A DNA stretch of 64,000 bases from JBQSUQ01 sp052384575 (lineage in GTDB: Bacteria; Pseudomonadota; Gammaproteobacteria; Enterobacterales; Pasteurellaceae), in assembly GCA_052384575.1 (NCBI GenBank), contig JBQSUQ010000004.1, one strand, 5' to 3'. Made by a program: the position numbers and the translations under genes. Each line of letters opens with the position of its first letter. Position 1 is the first letter of the stretch. Below the pieces are notes generated by a model. It did not search any database. It was not told the origin of the DNA and worked only from the letters and a program-made list of their open reading frames with translations. Shown here one piece after another: positions 34,632 through 43,934 of this stretch.

Positions 34632-34645
34632 TGCATAACTATGCA
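34632..34645 (-). promoter_or_regulatory. ARG-box-like palindrome before artP
   Basis: TTGCATA-AC-TATGCAA (34631-34646) is a perfect palindrome whose core TGCAT-N4-ATGCA has the geometry of ArgR sites (TGAAT-N4-ATTCA; TGCAT halves are known in E. coli ARG boxes). A possible second, weaker half-site TGAATTT lies upstream. Inference: ArgR with arginine represses the importer. Confidence 0.6.
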
Positions 34646-34672
34646 ATATAAAAACAAATTCACGCATAAAAA

Positions 34673-34695
34673 ATCCCTAGCGATGGGCTAGGGAT
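34673..34695 (-). terminator. Terminator of gmhA
   Basis: Stem ATCCCTAGC / GCTAGGGAT with a five-base loop; on the minus strand T6 follows. It lies 20 bases after the gmhA stop. Confidence 0.88.
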
Positions 34696-34714
34696 CCAAA
34701 AAGTGCGGTGGACA

Positions 34715-35299
34715 TTACGCTGATTTTGCCATTTCAAATTCAATTAACATCATCAGAATATGAATCACTTTAATATGAATTTCTTGGATTCGATCAGCAT
34801 AACGGAAATGGGGTACACGAATTTCGACATCTGCTAATCCTGCCATTTGGCCACCGTCTTTTCCTGTCATTGCAATAACTTTCATGCCTTTTTCTTTTGC
34901 TGCTTTAATGGCATTTAACACGTTTTTGGAGTTGCCAGAAGTGGATAAGCCAAATAATACATCGCCTTTTTGTCCAACGGCTTCTACATAACGAGAGAAC
35001 ACATAATCATAGCCAAAATCATTACTCACACAGCTTAAATGGCTGACATCGGAAATCGCAATTGCAGGGTAGCCTGGGCGGTTTTCACGATAGCGACCTG
35101 TTAATTCTTCAGCAAAATGCATGGCATCACAATGGGAGCCGCCATTTCCGCAAGAAAGCACTTTACCGCCTTGTTTAAAACTATCTGAAATTAACAATGC
35201 TGCTTGTTGAATTAATTTAATGTTGTTTTCATCACTGATGAATTTTTGTAATACATCCTGTGCTTCAAGTAATTCAGATTTAATTTGTTCTAAATACAT
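34715..35299 (-). CDS. gmhA: Phosphoheptose isomerase
   Basis: GmhA turns sedoheptulose 7-phosphate into glycero-manno-heptose 7-phosphate, the first step to the heptose of the lipooligosaccharide core. The 194 residues form one SIS domain with SCGNGGSHCDAMHFAEELTGRY and LFGLSTSGNSKNVL for phosphate binding, and conserved HIKVIHILMMLIE. ATG at 35299 (MYLEQIKSE) is preceded by AAGGAG and matches the family N-terminus; upstream extension is not supported. Confidence 0.96.
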   Translation of the reverse strand: MYLEQIKSELLEAQDVLQKFISDENNIKLIQQAALLISDSFKQGGKVLSCGNGGSHCDAMHFAEELTGRYRENRPGYPAIAISDVSHLSCVSNDFGYDYVFSRYVEAVGQKGDVLFGLSTSGNSKNVLNAIKAAKEKGMKVIAMTGKDGGQMAGLADVEIRVPHFRYADRIQEIHIKVIHILMMLIEFEMAKSA

Positions 35300-35353
35300 A
35301 TTTTCTCCTTTATTAATAATAATTGATTGAGCAAATTTTATCACTCTATGGGT

Positions 35354-38300
35354 TTAGTTCAATAAAGAATTCAGCAAATTCATAACAAATTCTAACCGCG
35401 CTTTTGCTTGTTCTAAGTTACAGGTAAAGCGGAATTTTGTAGGACCATCAAATTTAAACACTGCGGGTTGTTGTTGAATTAAGACTAAGAATTTGAGCGG
35501 ATCAATATCTGCCGTTGGGTTAAATTCAATAAAGCCGCCATGTAAAGTCGCGTCAATTTTGATCACTTTTAATTGTTTTGCTAATAAACGTAACTCAGCA
35601 ATTTGCATGAGGTTTTTCGTTGGTTCTGGTAAAAGTCCAAAGCGATCGATTAATTCCACTTTCAGTTCATCTAACATTTGTTTATTTTCAGCGGCAGCAA
35701 TGCGTTTGTAGAAAGATAAACGCATATTAACATCACCTAAATAATCCTCAGGTAATAATGAAGGTACACGTAAATCAATTTCAACCTGCTGTTGAGTTAA
35801 TTCATCTAAACTCGGCTCTCTGCCTTCTTTCATGGCTTTCACCGCGCTTTCTAGCAATTCCATATATAAACTAAAGCCAATGCTTTCAATTTGCCCGCTT
35901 TGTTCACTACCTAATAATTCGCCAGCACCGCGAATTTCTAAATCATGGGTTGCTAAAATAAAGCCTGCGCCTAAATTATCCAAACTTTCCAAAGCTTCAA
36001 GGCGTTTTTGTGCATCTTTCGTCATTAATTTGGATGGGGGCGTGAGCAAATAAGCATAGGCTTGATGGTGGGAGCGCCCAACTCTGCCTCGCAATTGGTG
36101 TAATTGTGCTAAACCAAAATTGTCTGCACGCTCAATAATAATGGTATTTGCAGTTGGCACATCGATGCCTGTTTCAATAATAGTAGAGCAAACCAAAACA
36201 TTAAAGCGTTGATGATAAAAATCAGACATAACGCGTTCTAATTCCCGCTCGCGCATTTGTCCATGCCCAATAATAATACGTGCCTCAGGCACAAGTGCGG
36301 TTAATTTTTCCGCACAATTTTCAATGCTCGCCACATCATTGTGTAAATAATAAACTTGTCCACCACGTAAAATTTCGCGCAGAATGGCTTCACGAATAAC
36401 CACATCATCCGTCTGGCGAACAAAGGTTTTGATACTTAAACGACGCGCAGGTGGTGTGGAAATAATGGATAAATCACGAATTCCATTCATCGCCATATTT
36501 AGCGTTCTCGGTATTGGTGTGGCGGTTAAGGTTAAAATATCAATATTGGCGCGCAATTGTTTTATTTTTTCTTTTTGGCGCACACCAAAACGATGCTCTT
36601 CATCAATGACTAATAATCCAAGATCATGGAATTTTACATCCGACTGAATTAATTTGTGCGTGCCAATTAAAATATCCACTTTACCTTCGGCTAAATTGGC
36701 TAAGATTTGTTTTTGCTCTTTGGCGGTCTTGAAGCGAGAAAGCACCTCGACATTAATCGGTAAATTAGCGAAACGATCGCGAAAATTCTCATAATGTTGT
36801 TGTGCGAGCAATGTGGTTGGCACCAGCACTGCTACTTGTTTATGATTCATGACTGCTAAGAAAGTTGCACGCATCGCCACTTCTGTTTTGCCAAATCCCA
36901 CGTCGCCACAAACCAAGCGATCCATGGCTTTTGCTTGGCACATATCAGAAATCACCGCATTAATTGCCATTTCTTGATCAAGGGTTTCTTCAAATGGGAA
37001 GGTGGCAGCAAATGCTTGGAATTCATCGCGATCATATTTAAAGGCAAATCCTTTCTGAGCTTCTCGTTGTGCATAAACATCTAACAATTCAGCTGCCACA
37101 TCACGAATTTTCTCTGCGGCTTTTGAGCGCGCTTTTGCCCAAGAATCACTCCCTAATTTATGTAATGGTGCGCTTTCATCGTTGCCACCAACATAACGGC
37201 TAATTAAATGTAAATTGGCGACAGGCACATAGAGTTTAGCTTCGTTCGCATAAGTGAGTAAGAGATATTCTGCTTTTATTCCTGCATTTTCTAAGGTCAC
37301 CAAACCGCCATAGCGTCCCACACCATGATCTAAATGCACCACTGCTTGACCTATTTTTAATTCAGCCAGGTTGCGAATTAAGGTATCAGGGTTAATGCCT
37401 TTGCGTTTATCCCGTTGACGTAACTGTACGCGTGCGCCTAATAATTCTTGCTCAGAAATAATCGCAATTTTCACCGCACTTTCATTGTCCAAAATAAAGC
37501 CATGATCTAATGCGCTGATATGTAAGCTGAATTGCTGACTTAATGCTTCATCATATTGTTTGATTTGTTTAGGTTTAATTTTTAATGGTGCCAATAAATC
37601 AAGTAGGGTTTCTCGTCTGCCTTCCGTTTCTACCGAGAAAATAATACGTCCGTCAAATTGTTCAATAAATTGACGCAATAATTGCAAGGGTTCTTTTTGT
37701 TGCGATTGAATTTGTAGCTCTGGCAATGGTGAAACGGGCAAGTTTTTTTGGCGTACAGATGAACGAACTTTTTCTTGCTTTAATGTAATGCGTGGATATT
37801 GCTTTAAAGTGCGGTTAATTTCATCGATCTTTTGCCAAAGCTGACTTGGTGGCAATAACGGACGCATCGGATCCACTTTGCGGCTTTCATAACGCTGTTC
37901 AATATCCTGATAAAATCGTTCTGCGTAGGTTTGTAAACCATCCATTTCCACAAATAGCGTATTTTGTGGCAAATAATCAAATAGTGTAGCCATTCGCTCG
38001 AAAAATAGCGGTTGCCAATATTCAATACCTGAAATTAGCGTACCTTTTGACACCTGTTGATAGATATGTTCAGGATCGCGACGAATTTCGCCAAAAGTAG
38101 CACGAAATTGTGTGCGGAAAAATTCAATGCCTTGACTGTCCGTTGGAAATTCATGAGCGGGTAATAAATTAATGTTATCAATTTCTTGCAAAGTACGTTG
38201 CGTATCTACATCAAAGGTGCGAATACCATCAATTTCATCATCAAAAAAATCTAAGCGAAAAGGCACCGCACTTCCCATTGGAAACAGATCTAATAAAGAA

Positions 38301-38809
38301 CCTCGTAGCGCAAATTCTCCAGCTTCTAACACTTGTTCAACGGCACGATAACCCGCTTGCTCTAACTGCAAGCGTAATTTCTCAATATTGAGTTGATCGC
38401 CTTTTTTGATTAACAACACATGCTGGCTAAAAAAATCAGGCGGACAAACGCGTTGCATTAAAGTGCTGATAGGAAGCACAACAATGCCTTGTTTGGCTTG
38501 TTGCAAGTAAAATAATGTACTTAATCGAGTTGAGATGATGTCTTGATGAGGAGAAAAAGCATCATAAGGCAAGGTTTCCCAATCTGGAAAAAAACGCACA
38601 TCAGATTGGCTTTCCGATAAAAGTTTGTCTAAACGCACCGCACTTTTTGTGTCTGTTGTGAGGATAACGGTTAAACCTTTATGTTGTTTTGCATATTGTC
38701 GCGCAATTTCAGCAATAGCAAAGCAATCAGCTCCGGGCAAGACATTCGCTAGAATTTTATGATCGCCAGCCGTAAATGGGATATCAAGGTTAAAGTCGTT
38801 CATCTTCAT
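35354..38809 (-). CDS. mfd: Transcription-repair coupling factor Mfd
   Basis: Mfd removes stalled RNA polymerase from DNA lesions and recruits UvrA. The 1151 residues match the family length. Domains: UvrB-like N-terminus (to about 330), RNA-polymerase-interacting CarD-like domain (KIGQAVVHLDHGVGRYGGL, about 482), helicase motor with GDVGFGKTEVAMRA, VIDEEHRFGVRQKEK and the TRG motif region (HQLRGRVGRSHHQAY), then the C-terminal TRCF domain. Several uptake signals lie in the gene. Start at 38809 (MKMNDFNLD) has no clear ribosome site; ATG 38803 is the alternative. Confidence 0.97.
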   Translation of the reverse strand: MKMNDFNLDIPFTAGDHKILANVLPGADCFAIAEIARQYAKQHKGLTVILTTDTKSAVRLDKLLSESQSDVRFFPDWETLPYDAFSPHQDIISTRLSTLFYLQQAKQGIVVLPISTLMQRVCPPDFFSQHVLLIKKGDQLNIEKLRLQLEQAGYRAVEQVLEAGEFALRGSLLDLFPMGSAVPFRLDFFDDEIDGIRTFDVDTQRTLQEIDNINLLPAHEFPTDSQGIEFFRTQFRATFGEIRRDPEHIYQQVSKGTLISGIEYWQPLFFERMATLFDYLPQNTLFVEMDGLQTYAERFYQDIEQRYESRKVDPMRPLLPPSQLWQKIDEINRTLKQYPRITLKQEKVRSSVRQKNLPVSPLPELQIQSQQKEPLQLLRQFIEQFDGRIIFSVETEGRRETLLDLLAPLKIKPKQIKQYDEALSQQFSLHISALDHGFILDNESAVKIAIISEQELLGARVQLRQRDKRKGINPDTLIRNLAELKIGQAVVHLDHGVGRYGGLVTLENAGIKAEYLLLTYANEAKLYVPVANLHLISRYVGGNDESAPLHKLGSDSWAKARSKAAEKIRDVAAELLDVYAQREAQKGFAFKYDRDEFQAFAATFPFEETLDQEMAINAVISDMCQAKAMDRLVCGDVGFGKTEVAMRATFLAVMNHKQVAVLVPTTLLAQQHYENFRDRFANLPINVEVLSRFKTAKEQKQILANLAEGKVDILIGTHKLIQSDVKFHDLGLLVIDEEHRFGVRQKEKIKQLRANIDILTLTATPIPRTLNMAMNGIRDLSIISTPPARRLSIKTFVRQTDDVVIREAILREILRGGQVYYLHNDVASIENCAEKLTALVPEARIIIGHGQMRERELERVMSDFYHQRFNVLVCSTIIETGIDVPTANTIIIERADNFGLAQLHQLRGRVGRSHHQAYAYLLTPPSKLMTKDAQKRLEALESLDNLGAGFILATHDLEIRGAGELLGSEQSGQIESIGFSLYMELLESAVKAMKEGREPSLDELTQQQVEIDLRVPSLLPEDYLGDVNMRLSFYKRIAAAENKQMLDELKVELIDRFGLLPEPTKNLMQIAELRLLAKQLKVIKIDATLHGGFIEFNPTADIDPLKFLVLIQQQPAVFKFDGPTKFRFTCNLEQAKARLEFVMNLLNSLLN

Positions 38810-38884
38810 AAAGTGCGGTGTAAAAAAGTGATATTTTGAAAGGGAGTAGTTTAGCAGAAAATCGAAAGGGGGGAGGATTATTTT

Positions 38885-38920
38885 AAGGACTAATCACAGT
38901 ATTGTTTGGAATTAGTCCTT
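38885..38920 (-). terminator. Terminator of the small lipoprotein gene
   Basis: Ten-bp stem AAGGACTAAT / ATTAGTCCTT with a 16-base loop, 13 bases after the lipoprotein stop. The loop is large, so strength is moderate. Confidence 0.6.
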
Positions 38921-38932
38921 TTATAAACTTAA

Positions 38933-39304
38933 TTAATATTTTTGGCAAGCGGTGGTCGAAAGTTTGCCTGTTGAAGCATAATCTTTATCAGGATAAGTAA
39001 GAGTATTACGTCCTTGTTGTTCTTGCCATTTTAATGTCTTTTTGTCGTTGACGTAAAGAATGTTGCTACCTGAAGATTGATTATTGAGGTAGGTCACATA
39101 GCTGTCTTTACCATCGCTAAATGCCATGCTTATTACGCCATTATCACGTTGTTTAATCGACCCTTTGTAGCCATTATCACAACGGAACTTGGTTAATTTT
39201 CCTGATGATTGGCCTAAGCCTGCAATTTCAACGCCGTCAAGGCTGAGGCAGCCTGCAGTAGTTAATGCCATAGCGAATGGGAGTAATTTTTTTACGATAT
39301 TCAT
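38933..39304 (-). CDS. Small lipoprotein, MliC-like layout
   Basis: A 123-residue lipoprotein with lipobox TAGC at residues 16-19. The mature domain is beta-rich with two cysteines (KFRCDNGYKGSIKQ and the end TTACQKY), a Tyr-rich middle and a Lys-Trp-Gln segment (KTLKWQEQQG). A Cys-x-Asn-Gly start and a closing Cys recall membrane-bound lysozyme inhibitors of the MliC/PliC group, but homology is inferred, not shown. It lies between mfd and glnA with terminators on both sides, as an independent gene. Confidence 0.7.
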   Translation of the reverse strand: MNIVKKLLPFAMALTTAGCLSLDGVEIAGLGQSSGKLTKFRCDNGYKGSIKQRDNGVISMAFSDGKDSYVTYLNNQSSGSNILYVNDKKTLKWQEQQGRNTLTYPDKDYASTGKLSTTACQKY

Positions 39305-39328
39305 AAAAGACCTTATTTATTAAAATGA

Positions 39329-39359
39329 AATTGGCTCCCCTAATATGGAGAGCCGAATT
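39329..39359 (-). terminator. Hairpin after glnA
   Basis: GGCTCCCC / GGAGAGCC (39333-39340, 39347-39354) flanked by AATT arms; followed on the minus strand by a moderately T-rich stretch. It lies 35 bases after the glnA stop. Confidence 0.6.
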
Positions 39360-39393
39360 GATTAAGAATGTATATGTTACGCTATTTTTTGCG

Positions 39394-40821
39394 TTATGCA
39401 TAATACATTTCAAATTCCACTGGATGTGGAGTCATGTTTAAACGTTCCACTTCTTTACGTTTAATGCCAATAAATGCTTGTACAAATTCTTTTGAGAATA
39501 CGCCACCTTGGGTTAAGAATTCATAGTCATTTTCTAATGCATTTAACGCTTCTTCTAATGAGCTTGCAACAGCTGGAATATCTTTTAATTCTTCAGGTGG
39601 TAAATCATAAAGATTTTTATCCATCGCATCGCCTGGATGAATTTTGTTTAATACGCCATCTAAGCCAGCCATTAATAATGCGGCAAAGCATAAGTATGGG
39701 TTTGCCATTGGATCCGGGAAACGCGCTTCTACACGTGTCGCTTTTGGACTGGTAACAGCAGGAATTCGGATAGAAGCAGAACGGTTGCTTGCTGAATAAG
39801 CTAATAATACGGGTGCTTCAAAGCCTGGAACTAAACGTTTGTAGGAGTTTGTTGTTGGGTTTGTGAAGGCATTTAATGCTTTCGCATGTTTAATAATACC
39901 GCCGATATAGTAAAGTGCTGTGTCAGATAAGCCAGCATATTTATCACCCATAAATACATTTTTGCCATCTTTACTTAAGGACATATTGCAGTGCATACCA
40001 GAGCCATTGTCACCTGCAAATGGTTTTGGCATAAAGCATGCGCTCTTACCATGTTCTAAAGCAACATTTTGCACCACATATTTATAGATTTGTGTTTCAT
40101 CAGCTTTTAAGGTCAAGCTATTGAATTTAGTTGCGATTTCATTTTGTCCCGCAGTTGCCACTTCATGATGGTGTGCTTCGATGACCAATCCCATTTCTTC
40201 TAAGATTAAACACATTTCAGAACGAATATCGTGTGCGCTATCAATAGGCGCTACGGCACAATAGCCAGCTTTTTTCAGAGGACGATAGGCGTTGTTGCCG
40301 TTCTCAAATTTACGATTTGTGTTCCACATGGCTTCAACATCATCAATACGATATGACACGTTGTTAGCTTCAGTTGAGAAACGGACATCATCAAATAAGA
40401 AAAATTCAGGTTCAGGACCAAACATAACGCTGTCTGCAATGCCAGTTGATTTTAAGAAGTTTTCTGCACGAATCGCGATAGAACGCGGGTCGCGATCATA
40501 ACTTTGCATTGTGTTTGGATCGTAAATGCTACAACGAATAGAAAGCGTTGGAATATGAGCGAAAGGATCTACCACCGCAGTTTCAGGAATAGGCATTAAA
40601 AGCATGTCTGCTTTATTAATGGCTTTCCAACCTTCTACTGATGAGCCGTCAAACATTTTACCTTCTTCAAACAGATCTTCTAAATCGTCAGCAACTAAGC
40701 TCACAGGTAAAGAGACGCCATGTTCTTTCCCTTTAATATCAGTAAAACGAAGAAGTACAAATTTAATGTCATTGTCACGAATTAATTTCGCAACATTTGC
40801 AATCGCATTAGCGTTAGTCAT
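39394..40821 (-). CDS. glnA: Glutamine synthetase, type I-beta
   Basis: GlnA makes glutamine from glutamate, ammonia and ATP as a dodecamer. The 475 residues show the MFDGSSVEGW loop, PEPEFFLFDD (metal ligands), HHEVATAGQNEIA, NPTTNSYKRLVPGFEAP, and the adenylylation Tyr in NLYDLPPEE (about 405), which marks the GSI-beta class controlled by GlnE. It is divergent from typA. No sigma-54 type promoter was seen in the 208-base gap. Confidence 0.96.
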   Translation of the reverse strand: MTNANAIANVAKLIRDNDIKFVLLRFTDIKGKEHGVSLPVSLVADDLEDLFEEGKMFDGSSVEGWKAINKADMLLMPIPETAVVDPFAHIPTLSIRCSIYDPNTMQSYDRDPRSIAIRAENFLKSTGIADSVMFGPEPEFFLFDDVRFSTEANNVSYRIDDVEAMWNTNRKFENGNNAYRPLKKAGYCAVAPIDSAHDIRSEMCLILEEMGLVIEAHHHEVATAGQNEIATKFNSLTLKADETQIYKYVVQNVALEHGKSACFMPKPFAGDNGSGMHCNMSLSKDGKNVFMGDKYAGLSDTALYYIGGIIKHAKALNAFTNPTTNSYKRLVPGFEAPVLLAYSASNRSASIRIPAVTSPKATRVEARFPDPMANPYLCFAALLMAGLDGVLNKIHPGDAMDKNLYDLPPEELKDIPAVASSLEEALNALENDYEFLTQGGVFSKEFVQAFIGIKRKEVERLNMTPHPVEFEMYYA

Positions 40822-41029
40822 GGAGATTCCTTAATGGGTAGTGGTGAAATTTTAAGTGCAAGATTTTACCCTATTTTTCATCAATATTTAATAGGGTGTA
40901 GTGAATTATTTAATAGCTCATTGAGCAAAAAAGTTGTATAATTCGCCACCTTTTACCGCTATACCTCATAAAGTGCGGTGGAATTTTCATCAATTTTATT
41001 GACAAAACAAATTTAAGTAAGAATATTCA

Positions 41030-42877
41030 ATGGCAGATTTAGATATTAATAAATTGCGTAATATCGCAATTATTGCGCACGTTGACCATGGTAAAACAAC
41101 TTTGGTTGATAAACTTTTACAACAATCAGGCACTTTAGCCGCCGCGCGTAATGGCGATGATGAGCGCGTGATGGATAGCAATGATCTTGAAAAAGAACGT
41201 GGTATTACTATTTTAGCGAAAAATACCGCAATTAACTGGAACGATTATCGTATTAATATTGTGGATACCCCAGGGCACGCGGATTTTGGTGGAGAAGTTG
41301 AGCGTGTGCTTTCTATGGTGGACTCAGTGTTGTTGGTGGTGGATGCCTTTGATGGTCCAATGCCACAAACCCGTTTTGTGACACAAAAAGCGTTCTCACA
41401 TGGTTTAAAACCTATCGTAGTCATTAACAAAGTGGATCGTCCTGGTGCACGTCCTGATTGGGTTGTTGACCAAGTGTTTGATTTATTCGTGAATTTAGGT
41501 GCGACAGACGAACAATTAGATTTCCCAATTATTTATGCTTCTGCGTTGAATGGTGTGGCTGGTTTAGAGCATGAAGATCTTGCTGAAGATATGACGCCAT
41601 TATTTGAAGCTATTGTGAAATATGTACAACCACCACAAGTCGAATTAGATGCACCATTCCAAATGCAGATTTCTCAGTTGGATTACAACAACTATGTTGG
41701 CGTGATTGGTATTGGTCGTATCAAACGTGGTGCTGTAAAACCAAATCAACCTGTTACCATTATTGATAGTGAAGGTAAAACACGTCAAGGTCGAATTGGT
41801 CAAGTGTTGGGACATTTAGGTTTACAACGTTATGAAACAGAAACCGCTTATGCAGGCGATATCATTGCGATTACGGGGTTAGGCGAATTAAATATTTCCG
41901 ATACTATTTGTGATATTAACAATGTTGAAGCCTTGCCTGCATTAACAGTTGATGAACCAACAGTAACGATGTTCTTCTGTGTAAATACTTCGCCATTCTG
42001 TGGTAAAGAAGGTAAATTTGTAACTTCTCGTCAAATTTTAGAACGTTTGAACAAAGAATTAGTACATAACGTTGCATTACGTGTAGAAGAAACACCAAAC
42101 CCAGACGAATTCCGCGTATCCGGTCGTGGTGAATTGCATTTATCGGTATTAATCGAAAATATGCGTCGTGAAGGTTATGAACTAGCTGTATCTCGTCCTA
42201 AAGTTATTTACAAAGAAGTGAATGGTAAAAAACAAGAGCCATTTGAGCAAGTAACCATTGATATTGAAGAACAACATCAAGGTTCAGTGATGGAAGCTTT
42301 AGGTATTCGTAAAGGCGAAGTGAAAGATATGATTCCAGATGGCAAAGGGCGTACACGTTTAGAATATGTTATCCCTAGCCGCGGCTTAATTGGTTTCCGT
42401 AACGAATTTATGACAATGACATCTGGTACAGGTTTACTTTATTCAACCTTTAGCCATTATGATGATGTGAAAGCGGGCGAAATTGGTCAACGTAAAAATG
42501 GTGTGTTGATTTCTAATGCAACAGGTAAAGCCCTTGCTTATGCGTTATTTGGTTTACAAGAGCGTGGTAAGTTAATGGTTGATCATGGTGTGGAAGTTTA
42601 TGAAGGTCAAATTATTGGTATTCATAGTCGTTCAAATGATTTAACCGTCAACTGTTTACAAGGTAAGAAATTAACCAATATGCGTGCATCTGGTAAAGAT
42701 GATGCGATTGTATTGACTACGCCTGTGAAATTCTCATTAGAACAAGCTATTGAGTTCATTGATGATGATGAATTAGTTGAAGTAACGCCGGCATCAATCC
42801 GTATTCGTAAGAAATTATTAACGGAAAATGATCGTAAGCGTGCAAATCGTACAACAACAAGTACGAGTACCCACTAA
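41030..42877 (+). CDS. typA: Ribosome-associated GTPase TypA/BipA
   Basis: TypA (BipA) is a translational GTPase that helps 50S assembly at low temperature and stress. The 615 residues show G1 AHVDHGKTTLVDKL, switch region RGITILAKN, G3 DTPGHADFGGEVERV, G4 NKVDRPGARPDWV, followed by elongation-factor-like domains and the unique C-terminal domain (SRSNDLTVNCLQGKKLTNMRASGKD). A TATAAT lies at 40937-40942 in the gap to glnA and may be its -10. Confidence 0.97.
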   Translation: MADLDINKLRNIAIIAHVDHGKTTLVDKLLQQSGTLAAARNGDDERVMDSNDLEKERGITILAKNTAINWNDYRINIVDTPGHADFGGEVERVLSMVDSVLLVVDAFDGPMPQTRFVTQKAFSHGLKPIVVINKVDRPGARPDWVVDQVFDLFVNLGATDEQLDFPIIYASALNGVAGLEHEDLAEDMTPLFEAIVKYVQPPQVELDAPFQMQISQLDYNNYVGVIGIGRIKRGAVKPNQPVTIIDSEGKTRQGRIGQVLGHLGLQRYETETAYAGDIIAITGLGELNISDTICDINNVEALPALTVDEPTVTMFFCVNTSPFCGKEGKFVTSRQILERLNKELVHNVALRVEETPNPDEFRVSGRGELHLSVLIENMRREGYELAVSRPKVIYKEVNGKKQEPFEQVTIDIEEQHQGSVMEALGIRKGEVKDMIPDGKGRTRLEYVIPSRGLIGFRNEFMTMTSGTGLLYSTFSHYDDVKAGEIGQRKNGVLISNATGKALAYALFGLQERGKLMVDHGVEVYEGQIIGIHSRSNDLTVNCLQGKKLTNMRASGKDDAIVLTTPVKFSLEQAIEFIDDDELVEVTPASIRIRKKLLTENDRKRANRTTTSTSTH

Positions 42878-42879
42878 TA

Positions 42880-42909
42880 AAAACACCGCATTGAAAAGTG
42901 CGGTGTTTT
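42880..42909. terminator. Shared terminator of typA and fbpC, with uptake signal
   Basis: AAAACACCGCA / TGCGGTGTTTT around TTGAAAAG; the right arm contains an uptake signal (AAGTGCGGT, 42897-42905). Between convergent genes. Confidence 0.85.
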
Positions 42910-42922
42910 TTTATCTTGTTTT

Positions 42923-43933
42923 TTAATCAAATAAAACCAATTCACGACATTGGAAACCAACGGAAACTTTATCTCCCAGAGCTAAATCCCCTAAGTAATA
43001 AGCGGTCAGTTCTGTGCCATTTATTGCAATTTTATAGCGGTGGAATTGCCCTAAAAAGAGTTTTTCCACCACTACGCCTTTTCCACTTTCATCTTGTTTA
43101 ATCACAATCTGCTCTGGGCGAAGTAGCCATTGATATTGCCCTTTTTCATAAGGCATTTCAGGGAATTGGTAGCTGCCAATAGGGCTTTCGATCCAGTTAT
43201 TTGATTGTACTTCACAATTCAAGTAATTCGATCCACCTAAAAAATCTGCCACAAATTTATTGCTTGGCAAATGGTAAAGGCTTGTTGGCGTACCAAATTG
43301 CACGATCTTGCCTTGATCCATTACCGCAATTTTATCCGCAAAAGCAAAGGCTTCTTCTTTACTGTGAGTTACGAAAATCGCAGGCACATTTTGGCTTTTT
43401 AAAATTTGTTTGATCTCTTGGATCATTTCATAGCGAGTTTGGCTGTCGATATTTGAAAACGGCTCATCTAACAATAAGAGCTGCGGTTTGCAAGCCAAGG
43501 CTCGTGCAATCGCCACACGCTGTTGTTGTCCGCCTGAAAGTTCGTGTGGGAAACGCTGTTCTAAGCCAGTGAGCTTCACAACTGCCAACATTTGTTCTGT
43601 GATCTGCTGCTGTTCTGCTTTTGGTAACTTACTTAAACCAAACTGAATATTATCTGTTACGTTCAAATGGGGAAAAAGTGCATAGTCTTGGAAAATCAAG
43701 CCAATGTGACGATTTTCCACCGCGGTTTCGGCTAAATCCTGCCCTGCTAGCGTAATTTTCCCCTGATGAATAGGCAAAAGCCCTGCAATTGCTTTGAGTA
43801 AAGTGGTTTTTCCACAACCACTTGCCCCCAATAAACAGATAATTTCATTATCACAGACTTCTAAATCGAGTGATTTTAAGATTTCATTCTGATCAAACTT
43901 ACAACTAAGCTGTTGAATATCAAGAATTTTCAT
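42923..43933 (-). CDS. fbpC: Ferric iron ABC transporter ATPase
   Basis: ATPase of a periplasmic-binding-protein-dependent Fe3+ importer. The 336 residues show Walker A GASGCGKTTLLKAI, signature LSGGQQQRVAIARAL, Walker B LLLLDEPFSNID, switch His VTHSKEEAFAFAD and a C-terminal TOBE-type domain (LRPEQIVIKQDE). It follows fbpB by one base. A sequence ATAAGCGGTC (42998-43007), close to the uptake core ACAAGCGGTC of the Actinobacillus pleuropneumoniae lineage, lies in its 3' part, whereas Haemophilus-type signals are missing from the three coding regions. Confidence 0.9.
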   Translation of the reverse strand: MKILDIQQLSCKFDQNEILKSLDLEVCDNEIICLLGASGCGKTTLLKAIAGLLPIHQGKITLAGQDLAETAVENRHIGLIFQDYALFPHLNVTDNIQFGLSKLPKAEQQQITEQMLAVVKLTGLEQRFPHELSGGQQQRVAIARALACKPQLLLLDEPFSNIDSQTRYEMIQEIKQILKSQNVPAIFVTHSKEEAFAFADKIAVMDQGKIVQFGTPTSLYHLPSNKFVADFLGGSNYLNCEVQSNNWIESPIGSYQFPEMPYEKGQYQWLLRPEQIVIKQDESGKGVVVEKLFLGQFHRYKIAINGTELTAYYLGDLALGDKVSVGFQCRELVLFD

Positions 43934-43934
43934 T

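Noticed and set aside
40822..41029. Sigma-54 promoter for glnA
   Set aside because: No GG-N10-GC element with proper spacing was found in the gap, and Haemophilus is not known to me to have RpoN-dependent glnA.
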